NCBI RefSeq assembly: GCF_026914265.1
Contig: NC_069136.1
Coordinates: forward strand, 29,727,201-29,791,200
Length of the DNA: 64,000 bases
From: Mya arenaria
Taxonomy: Eukaryota; Mollusca; Bivalvia; Myida; Myidae
Reading direction: 5' to 3'
Position 1 is the stretch's first letter; every line of letters starts with the position of its first letter. This document shows, piece by piece, positions 11,831 through 25,900 of the stretch. A program made the translations under genes and the position numbers. The notes beneath the pieces are model-generated. The model searched no databases. It worked only from the letters and a program-made list of their open reading frames with translations, and was not told the DNA's origin.

Positions 11831-13540
11831 ATCGTAGTAATCTGTTTCTAATTCTTCTAGATTTCGACTTTGCAACTTTACTGTGATTATAACTCTCTTG
11901 GGTTTTCTCCAGTATGTGATGATAACCTTACTTCAATTTTCAATGAGTCTGATTAAATCTTCATTGTTTCCGGAGTCTGACCACATCTAAAGAAAAAAAA
12001 TATTATAAACCCATAACCGCAGTTGTCCATTTTCAATTAGACACTTAATCAGCAAAATGAAATGCAAAATCTGCAATGTAAGACATATTAACAAACACTG
12101 TTACAAGTGAAATATATATATACAAAGATAATACACATTTGGTGTAGTGCAAACATAAAGGTCTCGGCGAGTATTGTAGAAAGTTCAACAGATATCAACG
12201 ACCTTCCATTGAGGCATAACGTCATTCAATTGGGAACTGAACATACAATCTTCGCCGATCATTCTTCACCTTGTTTACAGTTATTGAAATTATTCTATTT
12301 TTTAATTTCAAAATGTATTGCTTTTTGATGGGATTTTCTGAAAATGGGAAATTTCAGAGGGTCATTTTGGGGACAAAAGAGTGTCCGTTGCTTGGGGAAA
12401 CCGGATACCATCTACTGAGAAGGGTATGAAGGCCCTTGCTATTTCTATAGCAAATAATAGTAATTTTCTTAAACTTATAAAAGATTCGAATACCTATTTC
12501 AGTAAACCTTATGCTGGATGTATGGGGTTTCTTTGAACGACATACGTAACATGCTCTAATGCTCCTCACTCAATGAATATTGATCTAGTAATGAATATTT
12601 GTTTATGTATTAAAGTTTATCAAGGTCTGCCAACGCATATTGACTGCATTAAAGCTTCACCCTGCCATGACACCAGCTCAAATTAAATGTTATTTAAATG
12701 CCTTAAGTGACCTGAAATAAAAGTGACTGCAATTCTCAATCAAATTCAGATGTAGAAACATAGTGAGATACAAGAGATTCAGGTGTGATATCTACCTCTC
12801 TGTGAAGAGACCTCTTGGTTCTTTACGTGCTGTATAGCACCAATATACAGAATACAACTTTCTTGGGTTAAACCATAACACTATTTCCTAGTACTACCAT
12901 TTACATGCCGAGAGCTAAGAACTGGAGCTACCGGTACTATATTTGATACAGCATTCGGTTTGACGCTTTCGGGTTTAAAATTATGGAAGGTAATGAAACG
13001 CATGTTTTGAGGAGTTCGACTTTGTTAGCACACATTTGTCATTAAACAACTTAATCAAAGTAATGCTGGGAACTGTTGGCATGATGTTGCCTCTATCCTA
13101 TATTGGCTGATGAGTAACGTGTGCTCAATGTGCTCAATAAATTGGTATGAGTAGTATGAAACGTCCACAACGTCTCTGGGTAATAAAGTTGCATGGTGCG
13201 AAGTTCAACATTCTTTTTTGTTCCGAGTAGTAACCAACCATTCAATCGAACGAATGTAAATGACACACTTTTGGCATGTCGCAAATCATTTACATATGTT
13301 TGATTGAGTGGTTTGTAATGTGTGTATAAAGCAGTATAAATCACCTTCCAGTAGTACTTTCAGTACTTTGGTTTTATAAGAGGGCATTGTAAACAAGCAT
13401 ATTCCTTGAATTGATATCCGCTACAGATTAGGTAAAGAAGATTGCATGGAAATCATGTGTTGGTAAAATATTCCAATCAAAACATCGAATACCACTGCAG
13501 AGTGATGGACTTTTAAAAACATTGGATATGAGATTATAAG
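11831..13540. other. Intergenic, no gene recognised
   Basis: Mostly unique-looking AT-rich DNA. A 56-codon open stretch follows 'aatttcag' at 12356 but has no family resemblance or donor support. Confidence 0.4.
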
Positions 13541-13544
13541 TATC

Positions 13545-13800
13545 TATCATGTGTTTCCGGTATGGATAGAAAAATCAGAACCGAGGGCACGTGTGTAAGC
13601 CGGTAACAAGGTTTGCCAAATTACCGGCCACATAGCGTGCCCGAGGGTCGGATTTTTTGATCCGGACCAGAAAAACATAATTGATAATTTTTCTTGCATA
13701 TCTAAATTTATCAATTTGTGGAAAAAATTACATTGTAAATGAACTGTTGTACAATAACACCAAAAAGCGCGTGCAACGTTGTATACTGACGTCATAGAGC
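13545..13800. repeat. GC-richer segment with imperfect inverted repeat
   Basis: AAAAATCAGAACCGAGGGCACG near 13570 pairs imperfectly with CGTGCCCGAGGGTCGGATTTTT near 13637. It is probably the end or core of a foldback repeat; the family is unknown. Confidence 0.4.
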
Positions 13801-13989
13801 GCAGTAACTAAAAATAGCGTTTTTTTACGATTATTTATTTTAAATTTTAATTAAAAGTCTTGCAAACATATATATTTGATTGCTCTTTATTGAAAAGGCA
13901 TAATATATTTTTCATCAACCATACAATAAATGAAATAAGAAGTGGCGCGTTGTTGCGTGTGACTCATCTTACATGGGGTATGTAAGATG

Positions 13990-14290
13990 GGTTTTTCCAG
14001 CACTGGTCACATGACCGTTTTGCAATTGTTTGAAATATCGTATATTATGTAGCATTTATATTGACATAGTAACCGAGATTTGGACCAATTTCAACCCAAT
14101 AAAAGATTTAATCAAGGCCAGATTGGTCCAGAAATATTGCAAGAATAGTGTTGGTTTCAACTGTTTAAAATAAAAGAATATCGTATATAATGCAGCATCT
14201 AGTTTTGATCTAGAAACCTTTGACCCAACATTACCAGTTTCAAACTCATCAAAAGATTTCACAAAGGCCAGATTAGAACAGAAACAAAGT
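13990..14290. repeat. Two-unit tandem repeat of about 143 bp
   Basis: 'atatcgtatattatgtagcat' near 14035 returns as 'atatcgtatataatgcagcat' near 14178, each followed by 'aaaagattt' and 'aaggccagatt'. This is the core of a tandem-unit element. Confidence 0.5.
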
Positions 14291-15039
14291 TTCCCTTTAT
14301 GGCTTGTCAGTGCAGCCGATGTTCCTTCATGTAGCGAGGATAATTATAGACACTCATTAATCAAACTGGAATGTCTTAATTTCTACAGCGAAGGCCCTTA
14401 TCAACCCAGTAATCAATATTGTCTAATACGCAGCTTAGGCTTTCGTTATAGTTTGTCGATAGCAAGAAGGCCTGTTGGCCATATAATCGCGTGCTGATCT
14501 CATTGTCCTTCAAGCAACTACCTGCACGTGCGTGCAGGCTATGTCAGCAGGAATGAAGGTGAATGAAGCTCGCGATATTGTCATAATATAATAGAATATA
14601 GATGTATTCTTTTCCTACTTGATAGTCTCGTATCTGAATGAATGAGTGTTCGATATATTACTTTAAAGCATTTAATTATTATTTGAGTGCAATAGCATGA
14701 TTCACATGATCCCTGCTTTTAATTTACAAGCCAGTCAGCAGACTCCAGAAAGGCCGCTTTTACACATTTCACTGGGTACGTCACCGGTGTCCCTGTAAAC
14801 ATAACTCACTACCATGTTAATTTTTCATAAAAAAATATGAAAAACAGTAATTTCGAAGGTGGGACTTGGACTATAAAACAGATAAATTTAGCTAAAAATG
14901 CAGGAAATTGAACCATTTGTACTTCAATAATAAAAAAATCTCGACGTTAGGAGGAAACAACCCCTCCCAAACCCACCCCCATTACTCAGTCCCGCCAAGC
15001 GTTCGGAAATCCTGAGAAATTTTGCAAAAATACAGCCCT

Positions 15040-15760
15040 GGAGTGCTTCCATTGGCACTTCAAGTTTGAAGTTCCTGGGTACAAGCCTTCTTTAGTTATT
15101 GAGCGGAAACTGTTGTTTTTTTCACCTCAAGGTCACTACAACCTTGACCTACTGATCCCAAAACCAATATGAGTCATCAACTAGTCATGACCAACTGGCA
15201 TACGAAGTATGGGTTCCTGGATGCAAGCATTCCTTCGTTAATTAACAGTTTTTTCACCTTAATGTGACCGCTGACCTACAGATCCCAAAATCAATGGGTC
15301 ATCTACTTAATCATGACCAACTGGCATACAATGTATGAAGTTCCTGGGTGCAAGCGCTCTGTAGTTATTGAGCAGAACCATTTTTCGACTTTTTTAGCTT
15401 AAGGTCACCGCGCATATATATTGTTTTTTTACCTGAAAGTCACCACTTCTATGACCTTTAACCCACTGATCTAAAAATCACTAGGGGTCATCTGCTGGCC
15501 ATGACCAACTTGCACACCAAGTATGAAGTTCCTTGACTCAAAGCATGTTCAGTTATTTAGCGGAAACCATTTTTCAGCTTAAGGTCACCTTGACCTTTCA
15601 CCTTCTAATCTCAAAATCAATAAGGGTCATCTACTGGTCATGAGCAACCAAGTATGAAGTTCCTGGGTCTTAGGGTTCTCAAATTATTGAGCAGAAACGA
15701 AATGTGACGTACCGACCGACTTTCAGACAAGGCAAAAACAATATGTGTCCCCCATTCATT
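15040..15760. repeat. Bivalve-type tandem-core repeat ('tgaagttcctgggt' family)
   Basis: About five degenerate units of 130-185 bp share 'aaaatcaatgggtcatcta', 'gaccaactggcatac' and 'tatgaagttcctgggt'. The block ends near 'gaccgactttcagacaagg'. It is related to the blocks at 37000-37300 and 58190-58860. Confidence 0.6.
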
Positions 15761-15789
15761 TGGGGAGACAGTATTAATCTTAGATTGAT

Positions 15790-17070
15790 CAAGGATCAGC
15801 CTGAAAAATTAATGAATATTGGACCAAAAATAATGTCTCAAGTGTGTTCCAAACAAAATTATAACCAATGTCTTGTTTTTCCAAGATTTGACCTAGTGAC
15901 CTAGTTTTTGACACCTCATGACCTAGTTTCAAATTCATGAGTTGAGCTGATCGAGGAAAACATTCTGATAAAGTGGGACCAAATAAAGTGTGTCCTGAAG
16001 ATTTTCCTAAGATTTGACCTAGTGACCTAGTTTTTGACTCCAAGTTACCCACATTTTCAAGCAGTCAATATTTTGTATAAGTGGGTATGAATAGGATCAA
16101 ACAAAGCTTTATGAGTTTTTTAAATTTATTTTGTCATAGGTTTTGAGCAATAAATTTACAAAGCATCTACATGCTGTCTATAAACAAGAGGGCCCTGAAG
16201 GCCCTGTATCGCTCACCTGATCCAATTCAAGTGTGAAATAAGTGTTTTCAGGGCGAGGGCAATTGTGACTTGGGAAAGAATAAGTGTTTTTCAGGGCAAT
16301 GGAAAGTGCAACGAGAGGGGACTTAACTAAAACAAATTTAGGACTATCTTAAGATCATTAAGAATAACATTCTGATCAAGTTCCATGAAGATATGGTCAT
16401 AAATGTGACCTATAGAGTGCTAAAAAGCTTTTCCTATGATTTGACCTAATGACCTAGTTTTTAACCACACATGACCAGGATTCATGCTTGACTTGGAGAT
16501 TATTAATATAAACATTCTGACCAACTTTCATGAAGAAACATTTATAAATGTGACCTCTAGATTATTAACAAGCTTTTCCTTAAATTTGACCTGGTGACCT
16601 AGTTTTTGACCGCACATGACCAAGATTCGAACTTGGCCTAGAGCTAATCAATATATACATTCTGACTAAGTTTCCTGAATATACAGTCATAAATGTGACC
16701 TCGAGAGTGCTTACAAGCTTTTCCTATGATTTGACCTGGTGATCTAGTTTTTGACCGCACATGGCCCAGATTTAAACTTGACTTAAAGATTATTAATATA
16801 AACATTCTGACCAACTTTCATGAAGATACAGTCATAAATGTGACCTCTATAGTGTTAACAAGCTTTTCCTTTAATATGACCTGGTGACCTAGTTTTTAAC
16901 CCCAGATGACCCAATATCGAACTCATCCAAGATTTTATTGAGGGTAACATTCTGACCAAGTTTCATTTAGATTGTGCCCTCTAGAGTGTTAACAGTCAAA
17001 TTGTTGACGACGGACACAGGGCGATCACAATAGCTCACCTTTAGCACTTCGTGCTCAGGTGAGCTTAAAA
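15790..17070. mobile_element. Tandem-core repeat element with 'gctcacctga' end and terminal hairpin
   Basis: The main element starts near 16190 ('gagggccctgaaggccctg', 'tcgctcacctga') and ends at about 17070 with 'cgatcacaatagctcacc', then a hairpin (TTTAGCAC-TTC-GTGCTCAGGTGAGC). Inside, a unit of about 146 bp ('gacctagtgacctagttttt') repeats at 16441, 16588, 16733 and 16878. Two similar units at 15880 and 16010 lie just upstream. The hairpin end is shared with the elements at 4341 and 28902. Confidence 0.65.
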
Positions 17071-17614
17071 GTAACATTTTGTCTCTCAACTATTTTAAAT
17101 AGCACAAATATACTATTTATCATCTATGTTTACAAATCTGAACCAACAAAAAGTCTTAAAATCTTCTTGAAAAGCATTTCTTAAAAAAAATGGGCTTCTC
17201 AGAAGCCATTCTTAACGGAAAATGTTTACTGAAAATGGTTGAAGGAAATCCTTAGTTTTGCAACACACCAAAGTAATGTATAAACTTATGATAAAAAATG
17301 AAACCTTTAATATAAACCTTGAATTAATCAGTAAGAGTATGAATAAAACACCAACATTTCTGCATATGAATCACTATGAATTACAGAATGACAAAAAGCA
17401 ATTCTGGTAAGCTTGGTTGTCGTTAAATAAATAGATGTAATGTTCCTTTGAAGTTAAACATTCAGTTGTCTTTAAATAAATAGAAGATACCTGGATATCA
17501 AATGATGTGTTTCCCAAGTGACTTGATTCTTTTTTCCAACCTCATTCATTTAAGTTTGAATATGAAGACAGCTAGAACTGGAGACCAGTACCAGTGACCT
17601 TTTTGAAAGGCCAG

Positions 17615-17690
17615 AAGAATGCACCCCAAATGGGGATTGAAGCCACGACCTCTTCCTTGAGAGGCAGATAATTATACCACCCTTCTACAA
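17615..17690 (-). mobile_element. tRNA-like SINE head
   Basis: On the minus strand, a box A-like GGTATAATTATCTG (17678-17665) and box B-like GGCTTCAATCCCC (17644-17632) flank CTCTCAAGGAAGAGG, an anticodon-arm-like stem. The body extends left but is poorly defined. Stem mismatches argue against a functional tRNA. Confidence 0.55.
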
Positions 17691-18122
17691 AGAGGTTTTA
17701 AAAAAAACAGTCAACTGAGACATAACAATAAATTACTTTGTACAAGTTATTTACAAATAATAAAACATATGAACAGACATTATAACAGATTGCAAATAAC
17801 ATGGATTGATCACAAATCATAGGCTGGTAGATGAAATCTGGTATGTACTGTTAAATATACTGTTTAAAAGGTTGTTATCAACCATTGGAGTTATTGTTTA
17901 TTCTAACTTGTAATATGCCCAGAAGTCACCTTTCACAGTCGTGATATATTACAGAATGAGATTTCATTTCAAATTGTGCAACAACATCCCAGTAAACATG
18001 TAGCTGTGGATTTCCAATCATGGTGCTTGCAAGAAATACTTTAAACAGTCCAATGTGTTTGGACAGTCAACTAAAAGCACATTTTATATAAAAAGATGGC
18101 ATTTACCCATTATATACATGTA

Positions 18123-18968
18123 CCGTAAATGACTGGGTATAAGGACCCATAGAAAAGATGTCAAAATCGTCTGCCAATCTTGGCCACCATGTTTGTTGAC
18201 AGTGACGAATTTTTTTTTTTCGTGAAAATGGCGATGGTTATCTTTAAAACCATACAATGCAAATGCAAAATATGTTTCATTTTTATTTATTTCATGTTAG
18301 GATAGGCACTGAAAATTACTTAGTGTGACAATTTGTATCTGGATGGCACTGAAATGGACCTTTTATGACTATTTGTAAGATTTCTTTCTGACAGTATATC
18401 GTAAACGATAACCTGTCGAGAATAAATAGGGAAGTTACTGTATGCAAAAACTTTAAATTGTACGGGCTTGTTTTCAAAGTGTCAACACCTACAGAAAAAT
18501 AAAGAACATGGAAAAGTGTGTAAATCATGACCATTAGTGCATCAGTTTGTAGTATTGGTATGTTAAACAGGTCTAAAGGCAGTGCGAATTTTTCACACCT
18601 TATCGTACAACTGACAAAAATATTTTGACAGTGCCCAACTTTGCTTTTTTATATGCATGTTTAATTATTGTTTTATTCAAATTAATATTGAATAATTTTA
18701 ATAATTTAAAATCGTACAATATTTTTTTTTAAATCATAAACATCTTGCGATATACTGTATCCCGATCTTCAACTGCCGTTTTAACCCATATATACTCAAT
18801 CGATATGACGCGAGTAACTTCCCTTTCTACATAAATCTAAACAAACTCTCAGCCTGAAATCGACCTCAGAAAAAAGTTCAAAAGCTTGTTACTGGGTATC
18901 ATATGCAGGCATTTTTTAACATCGAAATCTGAGGGGAAAAAATGCGTCTAATACCCAGTTATTTACGG
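18123..18968. mobile_element. TIR element with TA target site (about 846 bp)
   Basis: The ends are CCGTAAATGACTGGGTAT and the complement of CCGTAAATAACTGGGTAT, flanked by TA at 18121-18122 and 18969-18970. No transposase frame remains. TA target duplication points to the Tc1/mariner/pogo group. Confidence 0.75.
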
Positions 18969-19032
18969 TATATCAATAAAATCAGACAGATCATAAAACA
19001 CACACCAAACATTCTCATTGCACAATCATTTG

Positions 19033-19335
19033 ATGACGAGGCTTCACTTGTCTAGATAACATGTAATATGACGAGGCTTCACTTGTCTAGATAACATGTA
19101 ATATGACGAGGCTTCACTTGTCTAGATAACATGTAATATGACGAGGCTTCACTTGTCTAGATAACATGTAATATGACAAGGCTTCACTTGTCTAGATGAC
19201 ATGTAATATGATGAGGCTTCACTTGTCTAGATGACATGTAATATGACGCGGCTTCACTTGTCTAGATGACATGCAAAATGACGAGGCTTCTCTTGTCTAG
19301 ATGACATGTAAAATGACGAGGCTTCACTTTTCTAC
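19033..19335. repeat. 35-bp minisatellite, about 8.6 copies
   Basis: The unit runs from 'atgacgaggcttcacttg' through 'tctagataacatgtaat'; successive starts (19033, 19068) are 35 bp apart. The first units are nearly identical and later ones vary (gataac to gatgac, acgagg to acgcgg). It lies just beyond the predicted 3' end of the carrier gene. Confidence 0.92.
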
Positions 19336-19381
19336 ACAATTGTTATCGTAAACTGTCAGCTGGAATTGATTATATATTGAT

Positions 19382-19387
19382 TTTATT
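19382..19387 (-). terminator. Candidate poly(A) signal of the carrier gene
   Basis: TTTATT on the plus strand reads AATAAA on the minus strand, about 400 bases after the stop codon and about 50 bases before the 35-bp minisatellite. Confidence 0.4.
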
Positions 19388-19788
19388 TGTCCTAAAGCCC
19401 TCAAACTTTCCTTTACATAACAATTACAATCTTTCAATTTTAAATTGATTATATTTCAATACCTGAATGAAGCATTATCAAACCTGCAATTGTTTTTTTA
19501 ATTTCATTCGAAACCTCTGAAAATTCTAGGAACAAATTCTCAGTTCTGCTTCATCAATCAAGGGTCCAGTTATCTCAACTGACCTGGAACCACCATCTTA
19601 CCATATATAATATGAAAAGACTTGCACATGTGGGACTCCAAAGTAAGCAAAAGTTGCCTGTATCTGAAATGGTGCCCAAAGTTTGTTATGGATCCTTGGA
19701 ATTCCCTACATCTGATTTAGAGCTTGCAAATCGACCAGTCGGCCTGATCAAACAGGATGCACAGTGAGTATTTGATGGAACAGATCGT

Positions 19789-19911
19789 TCAGCAGCCCAT
19801 TTTCTTCAGCTGTTCGTATGTCATGAAGAAAATGATGTTCCAAGGCCCAAGTCTCAGCCAGTTTGGAATGAAGCCTTTATACAGGGCTGTGACACCTTCA
19901 GTCTTCACGGT
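19789..19911 (-). CDS. SLC25A30: Carrier coding exon 9 (stop TGA 19791-19789)
   Basis: After acceptor gtttcag. Codes [20 protein letters not shown], then [20 protein letters not shown] and stop. It is separated from exon 8 by a 7.5-kb intron filled by the minisatellite. Confidence 0.94.
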   Translation of the reverse strand, partial: TVKTEGVTALYKGFIPNWLRLGPWNIIFFMTYEQLKKMGC

Positions 19912-22900
19912 CTGAAACAAGATATGTATCACTGTCAACAAATGTTCTGAAAATGCTTTCAAGCCTTACCGGTAAACACTTTACACAATAGAAATGACTG
20001 TCTGAAAACAAAAATCATAACAGATTCCCCCAATATTGCGTATGTTACAATGAATGCCGCTTTGAAAGTAGGTTATGCCAGTCAGTAAAATGAGCATTCA
20101 ACACACGAAATGTTTTCACTTCACCTACTTGACTGTTTAATTTCTATGTAATCCATTCTATTGTAAAAGAGGAGTTTGACACACAAGATTTCAAGATGGG
20201 TGGGTAGACAGCCTGACAAGAGCAACCTTACTTTCGTAAAGTGCTGGCTGGTGGCTAACATCATAAGGTTAAATAAGTGACTAATATGATAAACTCAGTG
20301 TGGATTGTCATGCTTGTCTGATCATAGGTGTTCAATATTTGCCACATGGGTTCAATGCGGAGTCATGTGGGTATCGTGTAGGTATCATGACTATATTGTG
20401 GTGTCATGAATGTATCATGATTATATTGTTGATTACTTTTGGTGTCATGGGGTGTCATGCAGGTATTATGACTATATTGTGGTGTCAGGTAGGAATCATG
20501 ACCATAGTGTGGTGTCATCTAGGTATCTTGACTATATTGTGGTGTCAGGTTGAGTATCATGACTATATTGTGGTGTCAGGTTGAGTATCATGACTATATT
20601 GTGGTGTCATTTGTGCATCATGTAGGTATCATGACTATATTGTGGTGTCAGGTTGAGTATCATGACTATATTATGGTGTCATTTGTGCATCATGTAGGAA
20701 TCATGACTAAATTGTGGAGTCAGGTTGAGTATCGTGACTATATTGTGGTGTCATGTGGGTATCATGACTATATTGTGGTGTCATGTGGGTATCATGACTA
20801 TATTGTGGAGTCAGGTTGAGTATCATGACTATAGTGTAGTGTCATGTGGGTATCATGACTATAGTGTGGTGTCATGTGGGTATCATGAATATAGTGTAGT
20901 GTCATGTTGGTATCATGACTATAGTGTGGTGTCATGTGGGTATCATGACTATAGTGTGGTGTCATGTGGGTATCTTGAATATAGTGTGGTGTCATGTGGG
21001 TATCATGACTATAGTGTGGTGTCATGTGGGTATCATGACTATATTGTAGTGTCATGTTGGTATCTTGAATATAGTGTGGTGTCATGTGGGTATCATGACT
21101 ATATTGTGGTGTCATGTGGGTATCTTGAATATAGTGTAGTGTCATGTGGGTATCATGACTATAGTGTGGTGTCATGTGGGTATCATGACTATATTGTAGT
21201 GTCATGTTGGTATCTTGAATATAGTGTGGTGTCATGTGGGTATCATGACTATATTGTGGTGTCATGTGGGTATCTTGAATATAGTGTAGTGTCATGTTGG
21301 TATCATGACTATAGTGTGGTGTCATGTGGGTATCATGACTATAGTGTGGTGTCATGTGGGTATCATGACTATATTGTGGTGTCATGTGGGTATCATGACT
21401 ATAGTGTAGTGTCATGTGGGTATCTTGAATATAGTGTAGTGTCATGTTGGTATCATGACTATAGTGTGGTGTCATGTGGGTATCATGACTATAGTGTGGT
21501 GTCATGTGGGTATCATGACTTTAGTGTGGTGTCAGGTAGGAATCATGACTATAGTGTAGTGTCATGTTGGTATCATTACTATAGTGTGGTGTCATGTGGG
21601 TATCATGACTATAGTGTGGTGTCATGTGGGTATCATGACTATAGTGTGGTGTCATGTGGGTATCATGACTATAGTGTGGTGTCATGTGGGTATCTTGACT
21701 ATAGTGTGGTGTCATGTGGGTATCTTGACTATATTGTGGTGTCAGGTAGGAATCATGACTATAGTGTGGTGTCATGTTGGTATCATTACTATAGTGTAGT
21801 GTCATGTTGGTATCATTACTATAGTGTAGTGTCATGTTGGTATCATTACTATAGTGTGGTGTCATGTGGGTATCATGACTATATTGTGGTGTCATGTGGG
21901 TATCATGACTATAGTGTGGTGTCATGTAGGTATCTTGAATATAGTGTAGTGTCATGTTGGTATCATTACTATATTGTGGTGTCATGTGGGTATCATGACT
22001 ATAGTGTGGTGTCATGTGGGTATCATGACTATATTGTGGTGTCATGTGGGTATCTTGACTATAGTGTGGTGTCATGTGGGTATCTTGACTATAGTGTGGT
22101 GTCATGTGGGTATCATGACTATATTGTAGTGTCATGTGGGTATCTTGAATATAGTGTAGTGTCATGTTGGTATCATTACTATATTGTGGTGTCATGTGGG
22201 TATCATGACTATATTGTGGTGTCATGTGGGTATCTTGAATATATTGTGGTGTCATGTGGGTATCATGACTATAGTGTGGTGTCATGTTGGTATCATGACT
22301 ATAGTGTGGTGTCATGTGGGTATCTTGACTATAGTGTGGTGTCATGTGGGTATCATGACTATATTGTAGTGTCATGTGGGTATCTTGAATATAGTGTAGT
22401 TTCATGTTGGTATCATTACTATAGTGTGGTGTCATGTGGGTATCATGACTATATTGTGGTGTCATGTGGGTATCTTGAATATATTGTGGTGTCATGTGGG
22501 TATCATGACTATAGTGTGGTGTCATGTGGGTATCATGACTATAGTGTGGTGTCATGTGGGTATCATGACTATAGTGTGGTGTCATGTGGGTATCTTGACT
22601 ATAGTGTGGTGTCAGGTAGGAATCATGACTATAGTGTGGTGTCATGTTGGTATCATTACTATAGTGTAGTGTCATGTTGGTATCATTACTATAGTGTAGT
22701 GTCATGTTGGTATCATTACTATAGTGTGGTGTCATGTGGGTATCATGACTATAGTGTAGTGTCATGTTGGTATCATTACTATAGTGTAGTGTCATGTTGG
22801 TATCATTACTATAGTGTGGTGTCAGGTAGGAATCATGACTATAGTGTGGTGTCATGTGGGTATCTTGACTATAGTGTAGTGTCATGTGGGTATCATGACT

Positions 22901-25900
22901 ATATTGTGGTGTCATGTGGGTATCTTGAATATAGTGTGGTGTCATGTGGGTATCATGACTATAGTGTGGTGTCATGTGGGTATCATGACTATATTGTGGT
23001 GTCATGTGGGTATCATGACTATAGTGTGGTGTCATGTGGGTATCTTGAATATAGTGTGGTGTCATGTGGGTATCATGACTATAGTGTGGTGTCATGTGGG
23101 TATCTTGAATATAGTGTAGTGTCATGTGGGTATCATGACTATATTGTGGTGTCATGTGGGTATCATGACTATAGTGTGGTGTCATGTGGGTATCTTGAAT
23201 ATAGTGTGGTGTCATGTGGGTATCATGACTATAGTGTGGTGTCATGTGGGTATCATGACTATAGTGTGGTGTCATGTGGGTATCTTGAATATAGTGTGGT
23301 GTCATGTGGGTATCATGACTATAGTGTGGTGTCATGTGGGTATCATGACTATATTGTGGTGTCATGTGGGTATCATTACTATAGTGTGGTGTCATGTGGG
23401 TATCATGACTATAGTGTGGTGTCATGTGGGTATCTTGACTATAGTGTGGTGTCAGGTAGGAATCATGACTATAGTGTGGTGTCATGTTGGTATCATTACT
23501 ATAGTGTAGTGTCATGTTGGTATCATTACTATAGTGTAGTGTCATGTTGGTATCATTACTATAGTGTGGTGTCATGTGGGTATCATGACTATAGTGTGGT
23601 GTCATGTGGGTATCTTGACTATAGTGTGGTGTCAGGTAGGAATCATGACTATAGTGTGGTGTCATGTTGGTATCATTACTATAGTGTGGTGTCATGTGGG
23701 TATCATGACTATAGTGTGGTGTCATGTGGGTATCTTGAATATATTGTGGTGTCATGTGGGTATCATGACTATAGTGTGGTGTCATGTGGGTATCATGACT
23801 ATAGTGTGGTGTCATGTGGGTATCTTGACTATAGTGTGGTGTCAGGTAGGAATCATGACTATAGTGTGGTGTCATGTTGGTATCATTACTATAGTGTAGT
23901 GTCATGTTGGTATCATTACTATAGTGTAGTGTCATGTTGGTATCATTACTATAGTGTGGTGTCATGTGGGTATCATGACTATAGTGTAGTGTCATGTTGG
24001 TATCATTACTATAGTGTAGTGTCATGTTGGTATCATTACTATAGTGTGGTGTCAGGTAGGAATCATGACTATAGTGTAGTGTCATGTTGGTATCATTACT
24101 ATAGTGTAGTGTCATGTTGGTATCATTACTATAGTGTGGTGTCATGTGGGTATCATGACTATATTGTGGTGTCATGTGGGTATCATGACTATAGTGTGGT
24201 GTCATGTTGGTATCATGACTATATTGTGGTGTCATGTGGGTATCTTGACTATAGTGTGGTGTCATGTGGGTATCATGACTATAGTGTGGTGTCATGTTGG
24301 TATCATGACTATAGTGTGGTGTCATGTGGGTATCATGACTATAGTGTGGTGTCATGTTGGTATCATGACTATAGTGTGGTGTCATGTGGGTATCATGACT
24401 ATAGTGTGGTGTCATGTGGGTATCATGACTATATTGTGGTGTCATGTGGGTATCTTGACTATAGTGTAGTGTCATGTGGGTATCATGACTATATTGTGGT
24501 GTCATGTTGGTATCATGACTATATTGTGGTGTCATGTGGGTATCTTGACTATAGTGTGGTGTCATGTTGGTATCATGACTATAGTGTGGTGTCATGTGGG
24601 TATCATGACTATAGTGTAGTGTCATGTTGGTATCATTACTATAGTGTGGTGTCATGTGGGTATCATGACTATAGTGTGGTGTCATGTGGGTATCATGACT
24701 ATAGTGTGGTGTCATGTGGGTATCATGACTATATTGTGGTGTCATGTGGGTATCTTGAATATAGTGTGGTGTCATGTGGGTATCATGACTATAGTGTGGT
24801 GTCATGTAGGTATCTTGACTATAGTGTGGTGTCATGTAGGTATCTTGACTATAGTGTGGTGTCATGTGGGTAGTGTCATGTGGGTATCATGATTATAGTG
24901 TGGTGTCATGTGGGTAGTGTCATGTGGGTATCATGATTATAGTGTGGTGTCATGTGGGTATCATGACTATAGTGTGGTGTCATGTGGGTAGTGTCATGTG
25001 GGTATCATGACTATAGTGTGGTGTCATGTGGGTAGTGTCATGTGGGTATCATGATTATAGTGTGGTGTCATGTGGGTATCATGACTATAGTGTGGTGTCA
25101 TGTGGGTAGTGTCATGTGGGTATCATGACTATAGTGTGGTGTCATGTGGGTATCATGACTATAGTGTGATGTCATGTGGGTAGTGTCATGTGGGTATCAT
25201 GACTATAGTGTGGTGTCATGTGGGTATCATGACTATAGTGTGATGTCATGTGGGTAGTGTCATGTGGGTATCATGACTATAGTGTGATGTCATGTGGGTA
25301 GTGTCATGTGGGTATCATGACTATAGTGTGGTGTCATGTGGGTAGTGTCATGTGGGTATCATGACTATAGTGTGATGTCATGTGGGTAGTGTCATGTGGG
25401 TATCATGACTATAGTGTGGTGTCATGTTGGTAGTGTCATGTGGGTATCATGACTATAGTGTGGTGTCATGTGGGTAGTGTCATGTGGGTATCATGACTAT
25501 AGTGTGGTGTCATGTGGGTATCATGACTATAGTGTGGTGTCATGTGGGTAGTGTCATGTGGGTATCATGACTATAGTGTGGTGTCATGTGGGTATCATGA
25601 GGGTGTTATGTGTGTATCATGTGTGTATCATGAGGGTGTTATGTGTGTATCATGTGGGTGTTATGTGGGTATCATGTGTGTATCATGAGGGTGTTATGTG
25701 TGTATCATATGGGTGTTATGTGGGTATCATGTGTGTATCATGAGGGTGTTATGTGTGTATCATGTGGGTGTTGTGTGTATCATGTGGGTTTTATGTGTGT
25801 ATCATGTGGGTGTTATGTGGGTATCATGTTGGTGTTATGTGTGTATCATGTGGGTTTTATGTGTGTATCATGTGGGTGTTATGTGGGTATCATGTGTGTA

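Noticed and set aside
12356..12535. Possible exon after 'aatttcag' (GHFGDKRVSVAWGNR frame)
   Set aside because: Open for only about 56 codons, no family resemblance, no donor or partner exon.
20725..24873. Open frame of 1382 codons, with a 1114-codon frame on the other strand, resembling a repetitive secreted protein
   Set aside because: Both strands are open because a stop-poor 30-bp unit repeats in register. There is no non-repeat domain, no start context and no splice support, and it lies in an intron of the opposite-strand gene.
20363..25588. CRISPR-like regular repeats
   Set aside because: Units are contiguous without spacers, the DNA is eukaryotic and no cas genes are present.
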